57,170 nucleotides of DNA from the NCBI GenBank assembly GCA_021790795.1, contig JAJYFU010000005.1, positions 1 to 57,170 on the forward strand, written 5' to 3'. A program made the translations under genes and the position numbers. Shown piece by piece: positions 38,711 through 48,578 of this stretch; the stretch's first letter is position 1, and every line of letters starts with the position of its first letter. The notes beneath the pieces are model-generated. The model saw only the letters and a program-made list of their open reading frames with translations. It was not told where the DNA came from and did not search any database. This DNA comes from Pseudomonadota bacterium (GTDB lineage Bacteria; Pseudomonadota; Gammaproteobacteria; Steroidobacterales; Steroidobacteraceae).

Positions 38711-40141
38711 TCAGGACTCGTCCGCGTCCGAAGTGCCGCCCTTGTCGCCCGGAATCTCCAGCGACAGTTCCTTCAGCTTGCGTGTCAGGGTGTTGCGGCC
38801 CCAGCCGAGAAGCTTCGCGGCTTCCTGGCGGTGCCCCTGCGTCTGCTTCAGGGCGGCGCGGATCAGGGTGCGCTCGAATTCCGGCAGCGCCAGATCGAGC
38901 AGCGCGCCCTCGCTGCTTACAGCCGCCCGTTCGGCCCAGGCGGCCAGGCTACGCTGCCATTCGCTCTGCGGGATCGCCGCGCCGGCGGCGATGTCCTGCG
39001 GCAGGTCTTCCGCCCGGATCTCGCTGCCGGGCGCAAGCACCGAGAGGCGGCGGCAGAGATTGACGAGCTCGCGCACATTGCCCGGCCAGCCGTAGGCCGC
39101 AAGCGCGCGCTCCGCCTGCGGCGCGAGCGCCTTCACTTCGACATCCAGCTCGCGCGCCGCGGCCCGCAGATAGTGGCGCAGCAGCAGCGGAATATCCTCG
39201 GCCCGCTCGCGCAGCGACGGCAGCGGCAGACGGATGACGTTCAGGCGGTGATACAGATCCTCCCGGAACAGGCCCTGAGCGACCCGCGCCTGCAGGTCCT
39301 GGTGGGTGGCGGCGATGACGCGCACGTCGACCTGGATCGGTGTCTGACCGCCGACCCGGTAGAACTCGCCCTCGGCGAGCACCCGCAGCAGACGGGTTTG
39401 CAGCGGCGTCGACATGTCGCCGATCTCGTCGAGGAACAGCGTGCCACCGTCGGCCTGCTCAAACCGCCCGTGGCGCCGGGCGTCCGCGCCGGTGAATGCG
39501 CCACGCTCATGACCGAACAGCTCAGACTCCAGCAGCTCGCCGGGGATCGCCGCGGTATTGAGGGCGACAAAGGGCTTGCCGGCCCGAGGGCTGTGCTCGT
39601 GCAGTGCCCGCGCGACCAGTTCCTTGCCCGTGCCGGACTCCCCGGTGATCAGCACGGTCACGCTCGAGCGCGACAGCCGGCCGATGCCGCGGAACACCTG
39701 TTGCATGGCCGGTGCGGTCCCGAGCAACTCGGGAATGGGTGCGTCCGCGACGCCGGGGGCCGCCACCGGCGGATGGACGCGGGCCGCGCGACGGACCAGC
39801 GCCACGGCCTGATCGATGTCGAAAGGCTTCGGCAGATACTCGAACGCGCCACCCTCGTAGGCGGACACGGCGCTGCCGAGGTCCGAATGCGCCGTCATGA
39901 CGATCACGGGCAGCTGCGGGCGCGTGTCATGCACCCGCCGCAGCAGATCGAGCCCGGAGCGGCCAGGCATGCGGATATCGGTCATCAGCACATCGGGAAC
40001 ATCACGGCGCAGCGCATCGAGCGCCGGCTCGGCGGAGTCGAAGGCCCGCGGCGCAAGGCCGCCGTTGCGCAACGCGCGCTCGAGGACCCAACGGATCGAC
40101 GCATCGTCGTCGATGATCCACACCCGCAGCGACTCGTTCAT
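38711..40141 (-). CDS. glnG: Nitrogen regulation response regulator NtrC
   Basis: Sigma-54-dependent activator of nitrogen genes (NtrC, also called GlnG), 476 residues. The receiver domain has [16 protein letters not shown], the phospho-acceptor Asp55 in [10 protein letters not shown] and YLPKPFD. The AAA+ domain has Walker A GESGTGKE near residue 167, the sigma-54 contact loop GAFTGAD and LFLDEIGDM. The C-terminal Fis-type helix-turn-helix contains [21 protein letters not shown]. The start overlaps the ntrB stop as ATGA. A sigma-54 promoter and NtrC site lie ahead of glnA. Confidence 0.96.
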   Translation of the reverse strand: MNESLRVWIIDDDASIRWVLERALRNGGLAPRAFDSAEPALDALRRDVPDVLMTDIRMPGRSGLDLLRRVHDTRPQLPVIVMTAHSDLGSAVSAYEGGAFEYLPKPFDIDQAVALVRRAARVHPPVAAPGVADAPIPELLGTAPAMQQVFRGIGRLSRSSVTVLITGESGTGKELVARALHEHSPRAGKPFVALNTAAIPGELLESELFGHERGAFTGADARRHGRFEQADGGTLFLDEIGDMSTPLQTRLLRVLAEGEFYRVGGQTPIQVDVRVIAATHQDLQARVAQGLFREDLYHRLNVIRLPLPSLRERAEDIPLLLRHYLRAAARELDVEVKALAPQAERALAAYGWPGNVRELVNLCRRLSVLAPGSEIRAEDLPQDIAAGAAIPQSEWQRSLAAWAERAAVSSEGALLDLALPEFERTLIRAALKQTQGHRQEAAKLLGWGRNTLTRKLKELSLEIPGDKGGTSDADES

Positions 40142-41232
40142 GGATCTTCTCCGAGGGGGAGCAACAACGTGAATACGGTTCGGCCGGGCTCGCTGTCGAA
40201 TTCAATCAGACCGCCGTTGCGGCTGACCAACTCCTGGGCGACCGCGAGACCCAGACCGGTGCCGTCCGCCCGGCCGGTGACCAGGGGATAGAAGAGACTG
40301 GTTCGCAGCGCAGGCGGCACGCCCGGGCCGTCGTCCTGCACCTGTACGCTGGCGACGAGCCGGTGGCGGACGGCGCCGATGATGACATTCGAGCAGGCCC
40401 GCGTGCGCAAGACGATCCGGCCACGGCCGGCCAGAGCCTGCAACGCATTGCGTCCCACATTGAGCAGCGCCTGGATCATCTGGTTGCGGTCGAGCATCGC
40501 CGCGGGCAGGCTGGGATCGTAGTCGCGCTCGAGGAGCACTTCGGCGGACGCCTCGGCGCGCAACAGCCTGAAGACGTGCTCGCAGATTTCGTGGACGTTG
40601 AGTGTCGATTTGTCGGGCGCCCGAGCGGGCCCCGCGATCGAATCAACCAGTGCCGCCAAGCGGTCGGCCTCGCCGATGATGACGCGCGTGTATTCCTTCA
40701 GCTCCAGGCCCGGCAACTCGCGCTCGAGCAGCTGGGCGGCGCCGCGCAGGCCGCCGAGGGGATTCTTGATCTCATGGGCCAGCTGACGAATCATCAGGCG
40801 GCTGCCGTCGAGGCGCGCGATCAGGTCGTTCTCGCGTGTGATGCGTTGACGTTGGGTGGCATCGGCCAGCTCGAGCAGCAGGTGATCACCGGTGATCTGG
40901 CCTTCGATCGGCGTGACGGTGACATCGATGGTGCGCGTCTCGCGCGGCATTGCGGCCGGTCGGATATTGAGCTCGCGGTCGGCGATCCCTTCGCCGCTGT
41001 CGCGGGCGCGGCAGAGCAGGGCTCGCAGTCCGTTGGCCTCGTGCAGGACGTCGGTGAACGGCCGGCCGCGCACCTGGTTCAGGCTGAAGGCCAGCAGATC
41101 CTGGGCGGCCACGTTCGCGTAGATGGCGCAGAGCTGCGCATCGAGCACGATGATGCCGGTCGAAAGCGAATCGAAAAGTCCGGCCGGCTCGAAGTGTCCC
41201 AGCGCAGAGGGCGAGCCGGCCTCATGGAACAC
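40138..41232 (-). CDS. glnL: Nitrogen regulation sensor kinase NtrB
   Basis: Cytoplasmic histidine kinase/phosphatase for NtrC, controlled by PII (NtrB, also called GlnL); 364 residues. A PAS domain at about 18-125 (FDSLSTGIIVLDAQLCAIYAN) precedes the phospho-accepting His153 in LAHEIKNPLGGLRGAAQLL, then NVGRNALQAL, DDGPGVPP and GTGLGLAVAQELV. No membrane helix. It is cotranscribed with ntrC. Confidence 0.95.
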   Translation of the reverse strand: MFHEAGSPSALGHFEPAGLFDSLSTGIIVLDAQLCAIYANVAAQDLLAFSLNQVRGRPFTDVLHEANGLRALLCRARDSGEGIADRELNIRPAAMPRETRTIDVTVTPIEGQITGDHLLLELADATQRQRITRENDLIARLDGSRLMIRQLAHEIKNPLGGLRGAAQLLERELPGLELKEYTRVIIGEADRLAALVDSIAGPARAPDKSTLNVHEICEHVFRLLRAEASAEVLLERDYDPSLPAAMLDRNQMIQALLNVGRNALQALAGRGRIVLRTRACSNVIIGAVRHRLVASVQVQDDGPGVPPALRTSLFYPLVTGRADGTGLGLAVAQELVSRNGGLIEFDSEPGRTVFTLLLPLGEDP

Positions 41233-41277
41233 GGCGCGCTCCTGGCCGCCCGGGCCGCGAGCCCGGCGCGCCGCCGC

Positions 41278-41850
41278 TCAGTGCGGGTGGACGGGATTGT
41301 GCGGGTTCTGAATCGACGGCTGATGCACGTAGAACGTGACCGTCGAGGTCTCGCACGCGATCTGGCCGAAGCCGTTCAACACCACCGCCGAGACGGTGTG
41401 CTGGCCCCGGTTGACCGCGAAAGAGAAGGACGGCCCGTTGCCCGGCATGCGGCGACCGTCGAAATACAGCTCCATCTTGTTGCCCGGGAACAGTGCGGGG
41501 TCGGTTCGCACCACGACGGTGGTGCGGTAGACGTTCATCAGCATCTGCCGCTCGCGCGGGTATGCGATCGCGCAGCTTCGGTACCGATGCGCCCGCGTCG
41601 CGTTGGCAGGAGGTGCGGGCCGCCGGCTCAGATCGGTGGGCAGGGGCGGAGGCGGAGCATACGTCTGGGCCCCTTCGATCGTCAGCTTGATGGCGTTCGG
41701 GTGCGGGTGATCGCTGTAGTGAATGACGCCGTGAGGCCCCACCCACTTGTAAACCGTTGAGTTGCCGTCGTTGCCGGCCCAGGCCACCGCGAGTCCGAAA
41801 CTCAGCGCAACAGCCACGACTGCCCGAGGGATCACGCGGAATGCGCTCAT
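41278..41850 (-). CDS. Exported DUF4124 domain-containing protein
   Basis: A 190-residue secreted protein with a signal peptide (AVVAVALSFGLAVAWAG). The N-terminal DUF4124 motif is STVYKWVGPHGVIHYSDHPHPNA. The C-terminal part looks like a beta-sandwich with MELYFDGRRMPGNGPSFSFAVNRGQHTVSAVV. Genes of this kind commonly sit between glnA and ntrB in gammaproteobacteria, as here. Function unknown. The ATG at 41850 fits the signal peptide; the frame is open further upstream. Confidence 0.85.
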   Translation of the reverse strand: MSAFRVIPRAVVAVALSFGLAVAWAGNDGNSTVYKWVGPHGVIHYSDHPHPNAIKLTIEGAQTYAPPPPLPTDLSRRPAPPANATRAHRYRSCAIAYPRERQMLMNVYRTTVVVRTDPALFPGNKMELYFDGRRMPGNGPSFSFAVNRGQHTVSAVVLNGFGQIACETSTVTFYVHQPSIQNPHNPVHPH

Positions 41851-41906
41851 GGATTCGGAGGATATCGCCTCGAGCGGCCGCGCACAAAGGATTGGCTTCA
41901 TTTCGT

Positions 41907-41927
41907 GCGGCGGCGCACAGCCGCCGC
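41907..41927. repeat. Strong GC hairpin between glnA and the DUF4124 gene
   Basis: GCGGCGGC-GCACA-GCCGCCGC is a perfect 8-bp inverted repeat with a 5-nt loop, 75 bp after the glnA stop. It could stop or slow transcription leaving glnA and so set the lower expression of ntrBC, but it lacks a T-run. Confidence 0.4.
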
Positions 41928-42002
41928 CTGCGAGCGCCCGGGCACCCCCCGAGGACCGGGGAGGCCTGGGCGCCGGATGCGCAGAGGTCAATCACGCGTC
42001 GA

Positions 42003-43412
42003 TCAGCAACTGTAGTAAAGCTCCAGCTCTACCGGGTGCGTGGCCATGCGGTAGCGGGTCACTTCCTGCATCTTCAGGCCGATGTACGCGTCGATCACGT
42101 CATTGGTGAAGACGCCGCCGCGGGTCAGGAACTCCCGGTCCTTGTCGAGATGCTCGAGCGCCATGTCGAGCGAATGGCAGACCGTGGGAATGTGCTTCGC
42201 CTCCTCGGGCTCCAGATCGTAAAGGTCCTTGTCGGCCGGATCGCCGGGGTGGATCTTGTTCTGGATGCCGTCGAGGCCGGCCAGCATCATGGCCGTGAAG
42301 GCGAAGTACGGGTTGGCGCTGGAGTCCGGGAAGCGCACTTCGATGCGGCGGGCCTTCGGATTCGACACCCACGGAATGCGAATCGAGGCCGACCGGTTGC
42401 GCGCCGAATAGGCCAGCATCACCGGCGCCTCGAAGCCGGGCACCAGGCGCTTGTAGCTGTTGGTCCCGGCATTGGTGAAGGCGTTCAGCGCCCGGGCATG
42501 TTTGATGATGCCGCCGATGTAGTACAACGCCAGCTCCGACAAGCCGCCGTATTTGTCGCCCGCGAACAGCGCCTTGCCGTCTTTCTGCAGGGACTGGTGC
42601 ACGTGCATGCCGCTGCCGTTGTCGCCGACCAGGGGTTTGGGCATGAAGGTCGCCGTCTTCCCGTAGCGCTGCGCGACATTGAGCACCGCGTACTTCAGCA
42701 GCTGCACCTGGTCGGCTTTGCGCACCAGCGAGCCGGCGCCGATACCGATCTCGGCCTGTCCGCCGGTGGCGACTTCGTGGTGATGAACCTCGACCTGCAA
42801 GCCGAGCTCTTCACAGGCCAGACACATGGCCGAGCGGATGTCCTGGAAGGCATCCACCGGAGGCACCGGGAAGTAGCCGCCTTTGATGCCCGGGCGGTGT
42901 CCCGTGTTGCCCTCGGCGAACTCGGTGCCCGAGCTCCAGGCGCCCTGAACCGAATCGATCGAATAGAAGCAGCCCCGCATCTCGTTGCCGAAACGCACGC
43001 TGTCGAAGATGAAAAACTCGTTCTCGGGACCGAACGTGGCGTTGTCGGCGATGCCGGTCGACTTCAAATACGCTTCTGCCCGCTGGGCGAGCGAGCGCGG
43101 ATCGCGCTCGTAGCCCTGCATGGTCGCCGGCTCGATCACATCGCAACGGACGTCGACCGTGGTTTCCTCGAAGAACGGGTCGATCACCGCGGTGCTCGCG
43201 TCCGGCATGAGCACCATGTCCGATTCGTTGATGCCCTTCCAACCGGCGATCGATGAGCCGTCGAACATCTTCCCGTCGCGGAACAGGTCCTCATCGGCGA
43301 GCCGAGCCGGAATCGTCACATGCTGCTCTTTGCCGCGGGTATCGGTGAATCGCAGATCCAGGAACTTGACCTCTTTTTCCTTGATCAGCTTCAGTACATC
43401 GCTCGGTGTCAT
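42003..43412 (-). CDS. glnA: Glutamine synthetase type I
   Basis: Forms glutamine from glutamate, ammonia and ATP; dodecameric, cytoplasmic. The 469-residue length is that of the adenylylated GSI-beta class. Motifs include [74 protein letters not shown] and the adenylylation-site tyrosine in [16 protein letters not shown] 5 bp ahead of the ATG at 43412 fixes the start. Upstream are a -24/-12 promoter and an NtrC site, so nitrogen control is expected. Confidence 0.98.
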   Translation of the reverse strand: MTPSDVLKLIKEKEVKFLDLRFTDTRGKEQHVTIPARLADEDLFRDGKMFDGSSIAGWKGINESDMVLMPDASTAVIDPFFEETTVDVRCDVIEPATMQGYERDPRSLAQRAEAYLKSTGIADNATFGPENEFFIFDSVRFGNEMRGCFYSIDSVQGAWSSGTEFAEGNTGHRPGIKGGYFPVPPVDAFQDIRSAMCLACEELGLQVEVHHHEVATGGQAEIGIGAGSLVRKADQVQLLKYAVLNVAQRYGKTATFMPKPLVGDNGSGMHVHQSLQKDGKALFAGDKYGGLSELALYYIGGIIKHARALNAFTNAGTNSYKRLVPGFEAPVMLAYSARNRSASIRIPWVSNPKARRIEVRFPDSSANPYFAFTAMMLAGLDGIQNKIHPGDPADKDLYDLEPEEAKHIPTVCHSLDMALEHLDKDREFLTRGGVFTNDVIDAYIGLKMQEVTRYRMATHPVELELYYSC

Positions 43413-43509
43413 ATCGCCTCCGGAGGAATTTGGGGTTGCGCCCGCCACATCGGGACAGCCCGAGCTGCTTCGATCCGCTCGTCAACCGCCTGGCGCAGCA
43501 CTTGGAGAG

Positions 43510-43525
43510 TGCAGGCAGCGTGCCA
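43510..43525 (-). promoter_or_regulatory. Sigma-54 promoter of glnA
   Basis: On the minus strand TGGCAC-N5-CTGCA matches the -24/-12 consensus TGGCAC-N5-TTGCW except for one base, with the essential GG and GC correctly spaced. Transcription would begin near 43499, giving a leader of roughly 85 nt. Confidence 0.85.
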
Positions 43526-43608
43526 AGTGCTTCCTCCCAATAAATCAATGACTTGGTGTTTGCCCGCGACGCTCATTGCACCATGAGAGCGCGTTCCATA
43601 TCAAGTCT

Positions 43609-43623
43609 GCACCGCAATAGTGC
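43609..43623 (-). promoter_or_regulatory. NtrC binding site upstream of glnA
   Basis: GCAC-CGCAA-TAGTGC matches the NtrC consensus GCAC-N5-TGGTGC with one mismatch, about 85 bp upstream of the -24 element, a usual enhancer distance. A second, weaker half-site TGCACCA lies at 43577-43583. The region is shared with the divergent glyQ promoter. Confidence 0.65.
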
Positions 43624-43752
43624 GCTCACGTTGCGCGGGCGGTTCTCCGATCTTCAAGGATACCCTGCCCGCGCTCTGTTTTGGTGCGACACCCTCCGCC
43701 GGAATGGCTTCGATATACTCCAGGGCTCTTTTGCGCAACCTACGACTCAGGC

Positions 43753-44718
43753 ATGAAGACTTCGGCCGCGCCCCGCTCCTTCCAGGACCTGATTTTCGCT
43801 CTGCAGCACTACTGGTCGCAGCGCGGCTGCGTCGTATTGCAGCCGTACGACATGGAGGTCGGCGCCGGCACGTTCCATCCCGCGACCTTCCTGCGCTCGA
43901 TTGGACCCGAACCGTGGAGCGCCGCCTACGCCCAGCCCTCACGCCGCCCGACCGACGGCCGCTACGGCGAGAACCCGTTCCGGCTGCAGCACTACTACCA
44001 GTTCCAGGTGGTCATCAAGCCCTCGCCGGAGGACCTCATCGATCAATACCTGGGGAGCCTGCGCGCCCTGGGGCTCGATCTGCTGGTGCACGACATCCGC
44101 TTCGTCGAGGACGACTGGGAATCGCCCAGCCTGGGGGCCTGGGGACTCGGCTGGGAGGTCTGGCTGAACGGCATGGAGATCACGCAGTTCACCTATTTCC
44201 AACAGGTCGGCGGCCTCGATTGCCGGCCGGTCACGGGCGAGATCACCTACGGGCTGGAGCGGCTGGCGATGTATCTGCAGGGCGTGCCGAGCCTGTATGA
44301 GATCCTGTGGACGGACGGACCGCTGGGGCCCGTGACCTACGGCGACGTGTTTCACCAGAACGAGGTCGAGCAGTCGCGCTACAACTTCGAGTACGCGGAC
44401 GTGCCGACGCTGCGGCAGCATTTCGAGGACCACGAGCGCGACTGCCACGCACTACTCACGGCCGGCCTGGCGCTGCCGGCGTACGAGCAAGTTCTCAAGG
44501 CCTCCCACACGTTCAATCTCCTCGATGCGCGCCGTGCGGTATCCGTCACCGAGCGGCAGCGTTACATCCTGCGGGTGCGCGCGCTGGCCGGCGCCGTGGC
44601 GCGCGCCTATCTGGAGAGCCGTCAGTCGCTGGGCTTTCCGATGCTGCAACGCGCCGCACATACGCCGGAAGCGCGTGTGACGGCCGGCGGCATGGGGTTG
44701 GCGGAGGCGGGCCAATGA
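43753..44718 (+). CDS. glyQ: Glycine--tRNA ligase alpha subunit
   Basis: Catalytic subunit of the alpha2beta2 glycyl-tRNA synthetase, 321 residues. It has [59 protein letters not shown] and [19 protein letters not shown]. The ATG at 43753 gives [22 protein letters not shown] hexamer at 43714-43719 may be its -10 box. Its stop overlaps the glyS start as ATGA. Confidence 0.97.
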   Translation: MKTSAAPRSFQDLIFALQHYWSQRGCVVLQPYDMEVGAGTFHPATFLRSIGPEPWSAAYAQPSRRPTDGRYGENPFRLQHYYQFQVVIKPSPEDLIDQYLGSLRALGLDLLVHDIRFVEDDWESPSLGAWGLGWEVWLNGMEITQFTYFQQVGGLDCRPVTGEITYGLERLAMYLQGVPSLYEILWTDGPLGPVTYGDVFHQNEVEQSRYNFEYADVPTLRQHFEDHERDCHALLTAGLALPAYEQVLKASHTFNLLDARRAVSVTERQRYILRVRALAGAVARAYLESRQSLGFPMLQRAAHTPEARVTAGGMGLAEAGQ

Positions 44719-46859
44719 CCGCCGAAGCACGCGACTTCCTCGTCGAAATCGGCACCGAGGAGCTGCCGCCGAAGGCGCTGCGTTCGCTCGAGCAGGCGTT
44801 CGCAACCGGCATCGGCGCGGGCTTGTCGAAAGCCGCATTGAAGCATGGCCCACTGCAATCCTTCGCGACGCCGCGGCGGTTGGCCGTCCACGCGCGGCGG
44901 CTCGCCGCGCGTCAGAGCGAACAGCGGATCGAGCGCCGCGGTCCGCCTGTGACCACCGCGTTTGACGCGGCGGGCCAACCGACGCGGGCTGCGCACGCAT
45001 TTGCGGCCAGCTGCGGCGTGGACGTACAGAGTCTCGAACGGCGCAGCGCAGACCGGGGCGAGTTTCTGTATTACGCCGGCGTCAAGCCCGGCGCCGCCGC
45101 GGTCGAACTGTTGCCCGCAATCGTGCAGGATGCGCTCGACGCGCTGCCCATCCCGCGCCGGATGCGCTGGGGCGCGGGCGAGGCACAGTTCGTGCGGCCG
45201 GTGCACTGGGTCGTCATGTTGTATGGCCGCGAGGTGGTCGCGGCGAAAGTGCTGGAGAGGACCGCCGGAAACCTGTCCTGGGGACATCGCTTCCATAGTG
45301 CGAAACCGCTGCGAATCGCCAGCCCCGGGACCTATGAGCGTACGCTCGCGACCCGCGGTTGCGTGGTCGCCGACTTCGAGGAGCGGCGCACGCGAGTGCG
45401 CGAGCAGGTCACCGCGGCCGCGGGCCCACTCGGCGGCCGGGCTGTGATCGGGTCGGCGCTGCTCGAGGAAGTGACCGCGCTGGTCGAGTGGCCGGTGGCG
45501 CTCGCCGGCCGTTTCGAGGAGCGCTTCCTGCAGCTGCCGCGCGAGGTGTTGATCTCGACGCTCGAGGATCACCAGAGGTACTTTCCCGTGGAAGGTGCCG
45601 ACGGAGCATTGCTGCCGTGCTTCGTCGCGGTGGCCAACATCGAGAGTCGCGAGCCGCAGCGGGTCGTTGAAGGTAACGAGCGCGTGATCCGCCCGCGCCT
45701 GGCCGATGCCGCGTTCTTCTGGGATCAAGACCGCAAGATGCCGCTCGGCGCCCGGATCGAGGCGCTCGATGCGGTGACTTTCGAGGCCCGCCTCGGCTCG
45801 CTCGGGGATCGCGCCCGGCGCATCCGCGCACTCGCGGTACGCATCGCCACCTCGCTCGGGCGCCCGCCGGAGCGGCTCGAGCGCGCCGCGCTGCTGTGCA
45901 AGTGCGATCTGCTGACGGCCATGGTCGGGGAATTCCCGGAGCTGCAAGGCGTGATGGGAAGCTATTACGCCGCGGCCGACGGTGAAGACCGCGAAGTGGC
46001 GACGGCGCTGCGCGAGCACTACCTGCCGCGCGCCTCCGGCGATGCGCTACCGCTCACCGGCGTCGGCACCTTGCTGGCGGTGGCCGACAAGGTGGATACG
46101 TTGGCGAGCATATTCACCATCGGTGCGAAGCCCACCGGCACGAAGGATCCGTTCGGATTGCGCCGTGCGGCCATCGGTCTGACGCGCATCCTGCTCGAGC
46201 AGCGTCTGGAGTTCGATATGACCGCCCTGATGGAACAGGCGGTCCGACTGGCGCGCGCGGATGTCGAGCGCATCGCCATGAACTCCGGCAAGCCGGTACC
46301 GGTCATGCCGAATGCGTCCACCGAGGTGTACGACTACGTATTCGAGCGACTGCGTGCACAGTACCTCGAGGGGGAGCTCAGCGCCTCCCAAGGCGATGTG
46401 CCGCCGATCACCACGGAGATGTTCGATGCGGTGCTGGCAACGCGGCCGGCGTCGCCGCTCGACTTCGATGCCCGGCTGGGTGCGCTCGTCCGCTTTCTGG
46501 CTCTGCCCGAGGCGGTCAGCCTCACGGCCGCGAACAAACGCGTGGCGAACATTCTGAAGAAGTCGGGTGAAGCGGCCAACGCCACGATCGATGCGGCGCT
46601 GCTGAGGCTACCGGCCGAACGGCATCTTTACGAGACGCTGCGCTCGCTGCGGGCGACCGTGACGGCTGCGCTCGCCCAGCGTGACTATGCCGGTGCGCTC
46701 GCCGAGTTGGCCGGGCTGCGGCCGCCGGTCGATGCCTTCTTCGATCAAGTCATGGTGATGGACGAGGATCCGGCGCTGCGCGCCAACCGGCTGGCGCTGC
46801 TGCGGGAGATGCGCGAACTGTTTGCCGGGGTCGCGGACTTGTCGCGGCTGCCGGGTTAG
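44715..46859 (+). CDS. glyS: Glycine--tRNA ligase beta subunit
   Basis: tRNA-binding subunit of glycyl-tRNA synthetase, 714 residues. It starts [22 protein letters not shown], the family hallmark. Later segments include [59 protein letters not shown] and [40 protein letters not shown]. It is translationally coupled to glyQ. Confidence 0.97.
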   Translation: MTAEARDFLVEIGTEELPPKALRSLEQAFATGIGAGLSKAALKHGPLQSFATPRRLAVHARRLAARQSEQRIERRGPPVTTAFDAAGQPTRAAHAFAASCGVDVQSLERRSADRGEFLYYAGVKPGAAAVELLPAIVQDALDALPIPRRMRWGAGEAQFVRPVHWVVMLYGREVVAAKVLERTAGNLSWGHRFHSAKPLRIASPGTYERTLATRGCVVADFEERRTRVREQVTAAAGPLGGRAVIGSALLEEVTALVEWPVALAGRFEERFLQLPREVLISTLEDHQRYFPVEGADGALLPCFVAVANIESREPQRVVEGNERVIRPRLADAAFFWDQDRKMPLGARIEALDAVTFEARLGSLGDRARRIRALAVRIATSLGRPPERLERAALLCKCDLLTAMVGEFPELQGVMGSYYAAADGEDREVATALREHYLPRASGDALPLTGVGTLLAVADKVDTLASIFTIGAKPTGTKDPFGLRRAAIGLTRILLEQRLEFDMTALMEQAVRLARADVERIAMNSGKPVPVMPNASTEVYDYVFERLRAQYLEGELSASQGDVPPITTEMFDAVLATRPASPLDFDARLGALVRFLALPEAVSLTAANKRVANILKKSGEAANATIDAALLRLPAERHLYETLRSLRATVTAALAQRDYAGALAELAGLRPPVDAFFDQVMVMDEDPALRANRLALLREMRELFAGVADLSRLPG

Positions 46860-47019
46860 ACGACTCGATTCCGGGATGAACGATTCAACGACAGCGCCGT
46901 CGGAGCGCGACCCCGAGCCGAACCCGGCGGGCCGCCGCGACGAGCGCGGAACACGGACCGGCCGCGGGAGTGGGGCGCCCGGCCCCCGCTGTGGCCGCGT
47001 GAGTCGGTAGGGGGTATCC

Positions 47020-47745
47020 GTGCGGCTGCTCGGCTCGCTGTTCTTCACCGTCTTCCTGTTTCTCTGGACGTTCTTCTACTCGATTTTCTTCGTGATCGCC
47101 TGCGCGCTGCTACCGTTCGAGCGCCGCTTCGCGCTGGTGCGGGTCTGGGCCCGCGTACTGCTGACGGTGCTGAAATGGACCTGTGGACTCGGCTACCGGA
47201 TCGAAGGACTGGAGAACCTGCCGCCCGGCAATCACATCGCGCTGTGGAAACACTCGTCCTCTTGGGAGACGATCGCCATGGCGCTGGTGTTTCCTCGCCA
47301 GGTCTGGGTCCTGAAGCGCGAGCTGATCTGGGTTCCCGTGGTCGGGTGGGGCATCCGTCAGGTTCATGCGATCGCCATCGACCGCAAATCCGGCCACTCC
47401 GCCGTAAGCCAGGTCATCGCGCAGGGCAAGGAACGGCTCGCCGAAGGAGACTGGATCATCATCTTTCCCGAGGGTACGCGTATGCCGCCCGGCCAGACTC
47501 GCCGCTACGGCGTCAGCGGCGCCTTGCTCGCGGGCGGGACCGGCAGGCTCCTGGTACCGGTGGCCCACGATGCCGGACGCTTCTGGCCCCGGCGAGGGCT
47601 GCTCAAGAAGCCCGGCACCATCCGTGTCGTGATCGGCCCGCCCGTCAGCGCGACCGGCCGCGATCCGCGGGAAGTCAATCAGGAAGTGCAGGCCTGGATC
47701 GAAGCCACTGTGGCGCGGCTGGAAACACCCGCGAAGACGGCTTGA
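47020..47745 (+). CDS. plsC: 1-acyl-sn-glycerol-3-phosphate acyltransferase (PlsC family)
   Basis: Membrane-bound acyltransferase making phosphatidic acid; 241 residues. Two N-terminal hydrophobic segments (FTVFLFLWTFFYSIFFVIACALL) precede the catalytic motif, here KHSSSWET, a form of HX4D with Glu in place of Asp that resembles the KHQSTWET variant of some PlsC proteins. The lipid-phosphate-binding FPEGTR is intact. The GTG start has AGGGGG upstream. It follows glyS by 160 bp; gmhB, often between them, is missing. Confidence 0.9.
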   Translation: MRLLGSLFFTVFLFLWTFFYSIFFVIACALLPFERRFALVRVWARVLLTVLKWTCGLGYRIEGLENLPPGNHIALWKHSSSWETIAMALVFPRQVWVLKRELIWVPVVGWGIRQVHAIAIDRKSGHSAVSQVIAQGKERLAEGDWIIIFPEGTRMPPGQTRRYGVSGALLAGGTGRLLVPVAHDAGRFWPRRGLLKKPGTIRVVIGPPVSATGRDPREVNQEVQAWIEATVARLETPAKTA

Positions 47746-47779
47746 GCGCGGGCCGACGACGACCCCCCCGGAGGGTGCG

Positions 47780-48565
47780 ATGAGGAGCCCGATCTTCCAG
47801 CTCGACGCCTTCGCCACGGAGCGCTTCCGGGGCAATCCCGCCGCGGTGATGCCGCTTGCGGTGTTTCCGCCCGATACGGTGCTGCAAGCCATCGCCGCCG
47901 AGAACAACCTGTCGGAGACGGCGTTTCTGGTCGGTGGCGACGGCGAGTATCGGCTGCGCTGGTTCACACCGACAGTGGAAGTGCCGCTGTGCGGACATGC
48001 AACGCTCGCAAGCGCGGCCGTCGTCCTCGAGAAGCTCGAGCCGAACCGCCGGTCGGTCACGTTTCAGACCCTCAGCGGGCCCCTGACCGTCAAGCGGAGT
48101 GGCGCCGGCTACGCGATGGATTTCCCGGCGCGCCCGACGGCCCCCGCGCTCACTCCCGCGGCGCTCGTGCAGGCCCTGGGGACCGAGCCGCGCGAGGTCC
48201 GCGCCGACCCCGTCAATTACCTCGTCGTTCTCGAGAGCGAGGCGGCCGTCAGAGCGCTCGCCCCCGAAATCGCGGGGATTGCCCGGCTGGACCGCCTGGG
48301 CGTGATCGTCACCGCGCAAGGCGCGAGCGCATACGACTGCGTCAGCCGCTACTTCACGCCGGCGCGCGGCGTTCCCGAAGATCCGGTCACCGGCAGCGCC
48401 CATTGCGCGCTTGCGCCCTTCTGGTCGGAGCGGCTGGGCAAACCCGTCCTGCGCGCCTACCAGGCGTCACGCCGGGGCGGGGAATTGACGTGCCGGGTGC
48501 GCGGCGAGCGCGTCGAGCTCGAAGGCTCATGCGTGTTCTACCTGGAAGGACAGGCGGATATCTGA
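47780..48565 (+). CDS. PhzF family isomerase/epimerase
   Basis: A 261-residue two-lobed protein of the PhzF/diaminopimelate-epimerase fold. It starts FQLDAFATERFRGNPAAVMPL, has the catalytic glutamate Glu46 in NNLSETAFLV, then RWFTPTVEVPLCGHATLASAAV and, in the second lobe, SRYFTPARGVPEDPVTGSAHCAL. These are all family marks. Phenazine genes are absent, so the substrate is unknown. It is convergent with the S53 peptidase, 13 bp apart. Confidence 0.92.
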   Translation: MRSPIFQLDAFATERFRGNPAAVMPLAVFPPDTVLQAIAAENNLSETAFLVGGDGEYRLRWFTPTVEVPLCGHATLASAAVVLEKLEPNRRSVTFQTLSGPLTVKRSGAGYAMDFPARPTAPALTPAALVQALGTEPREVRADPVNYLVVLESEAAVRALAPEIAGIARLDRLGVIVTAQGASAYDCVSRYFTPARGVPEDPVTGSAHCALAPFWSERLGKPVLRAYQASRRGGELTCRVRGERVELEGSCVFYLEGQADI

Positions 48566-48578
48566 CCCGCCCCGGCGC

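Noticed and set aside
46876-47010. A 44-codon frame between glyS and plsC starting MNDSTTAPSERD
   Set aside because: Composition is Arg/Gly/Pro-rich like random GC-rich sequence, no motif is visible and no good ribosome-binding site precedes it; gmhB, which often lies here, is not recognisable in any frame.
47248-47271. PlsC catalytic motif with Glu in place of Asp as a dead acyltransferase
   Set aside because: The KHxSxWET form is a known variant in PlsC-like proteins and FPEGTR is intact, so activity is plausible.
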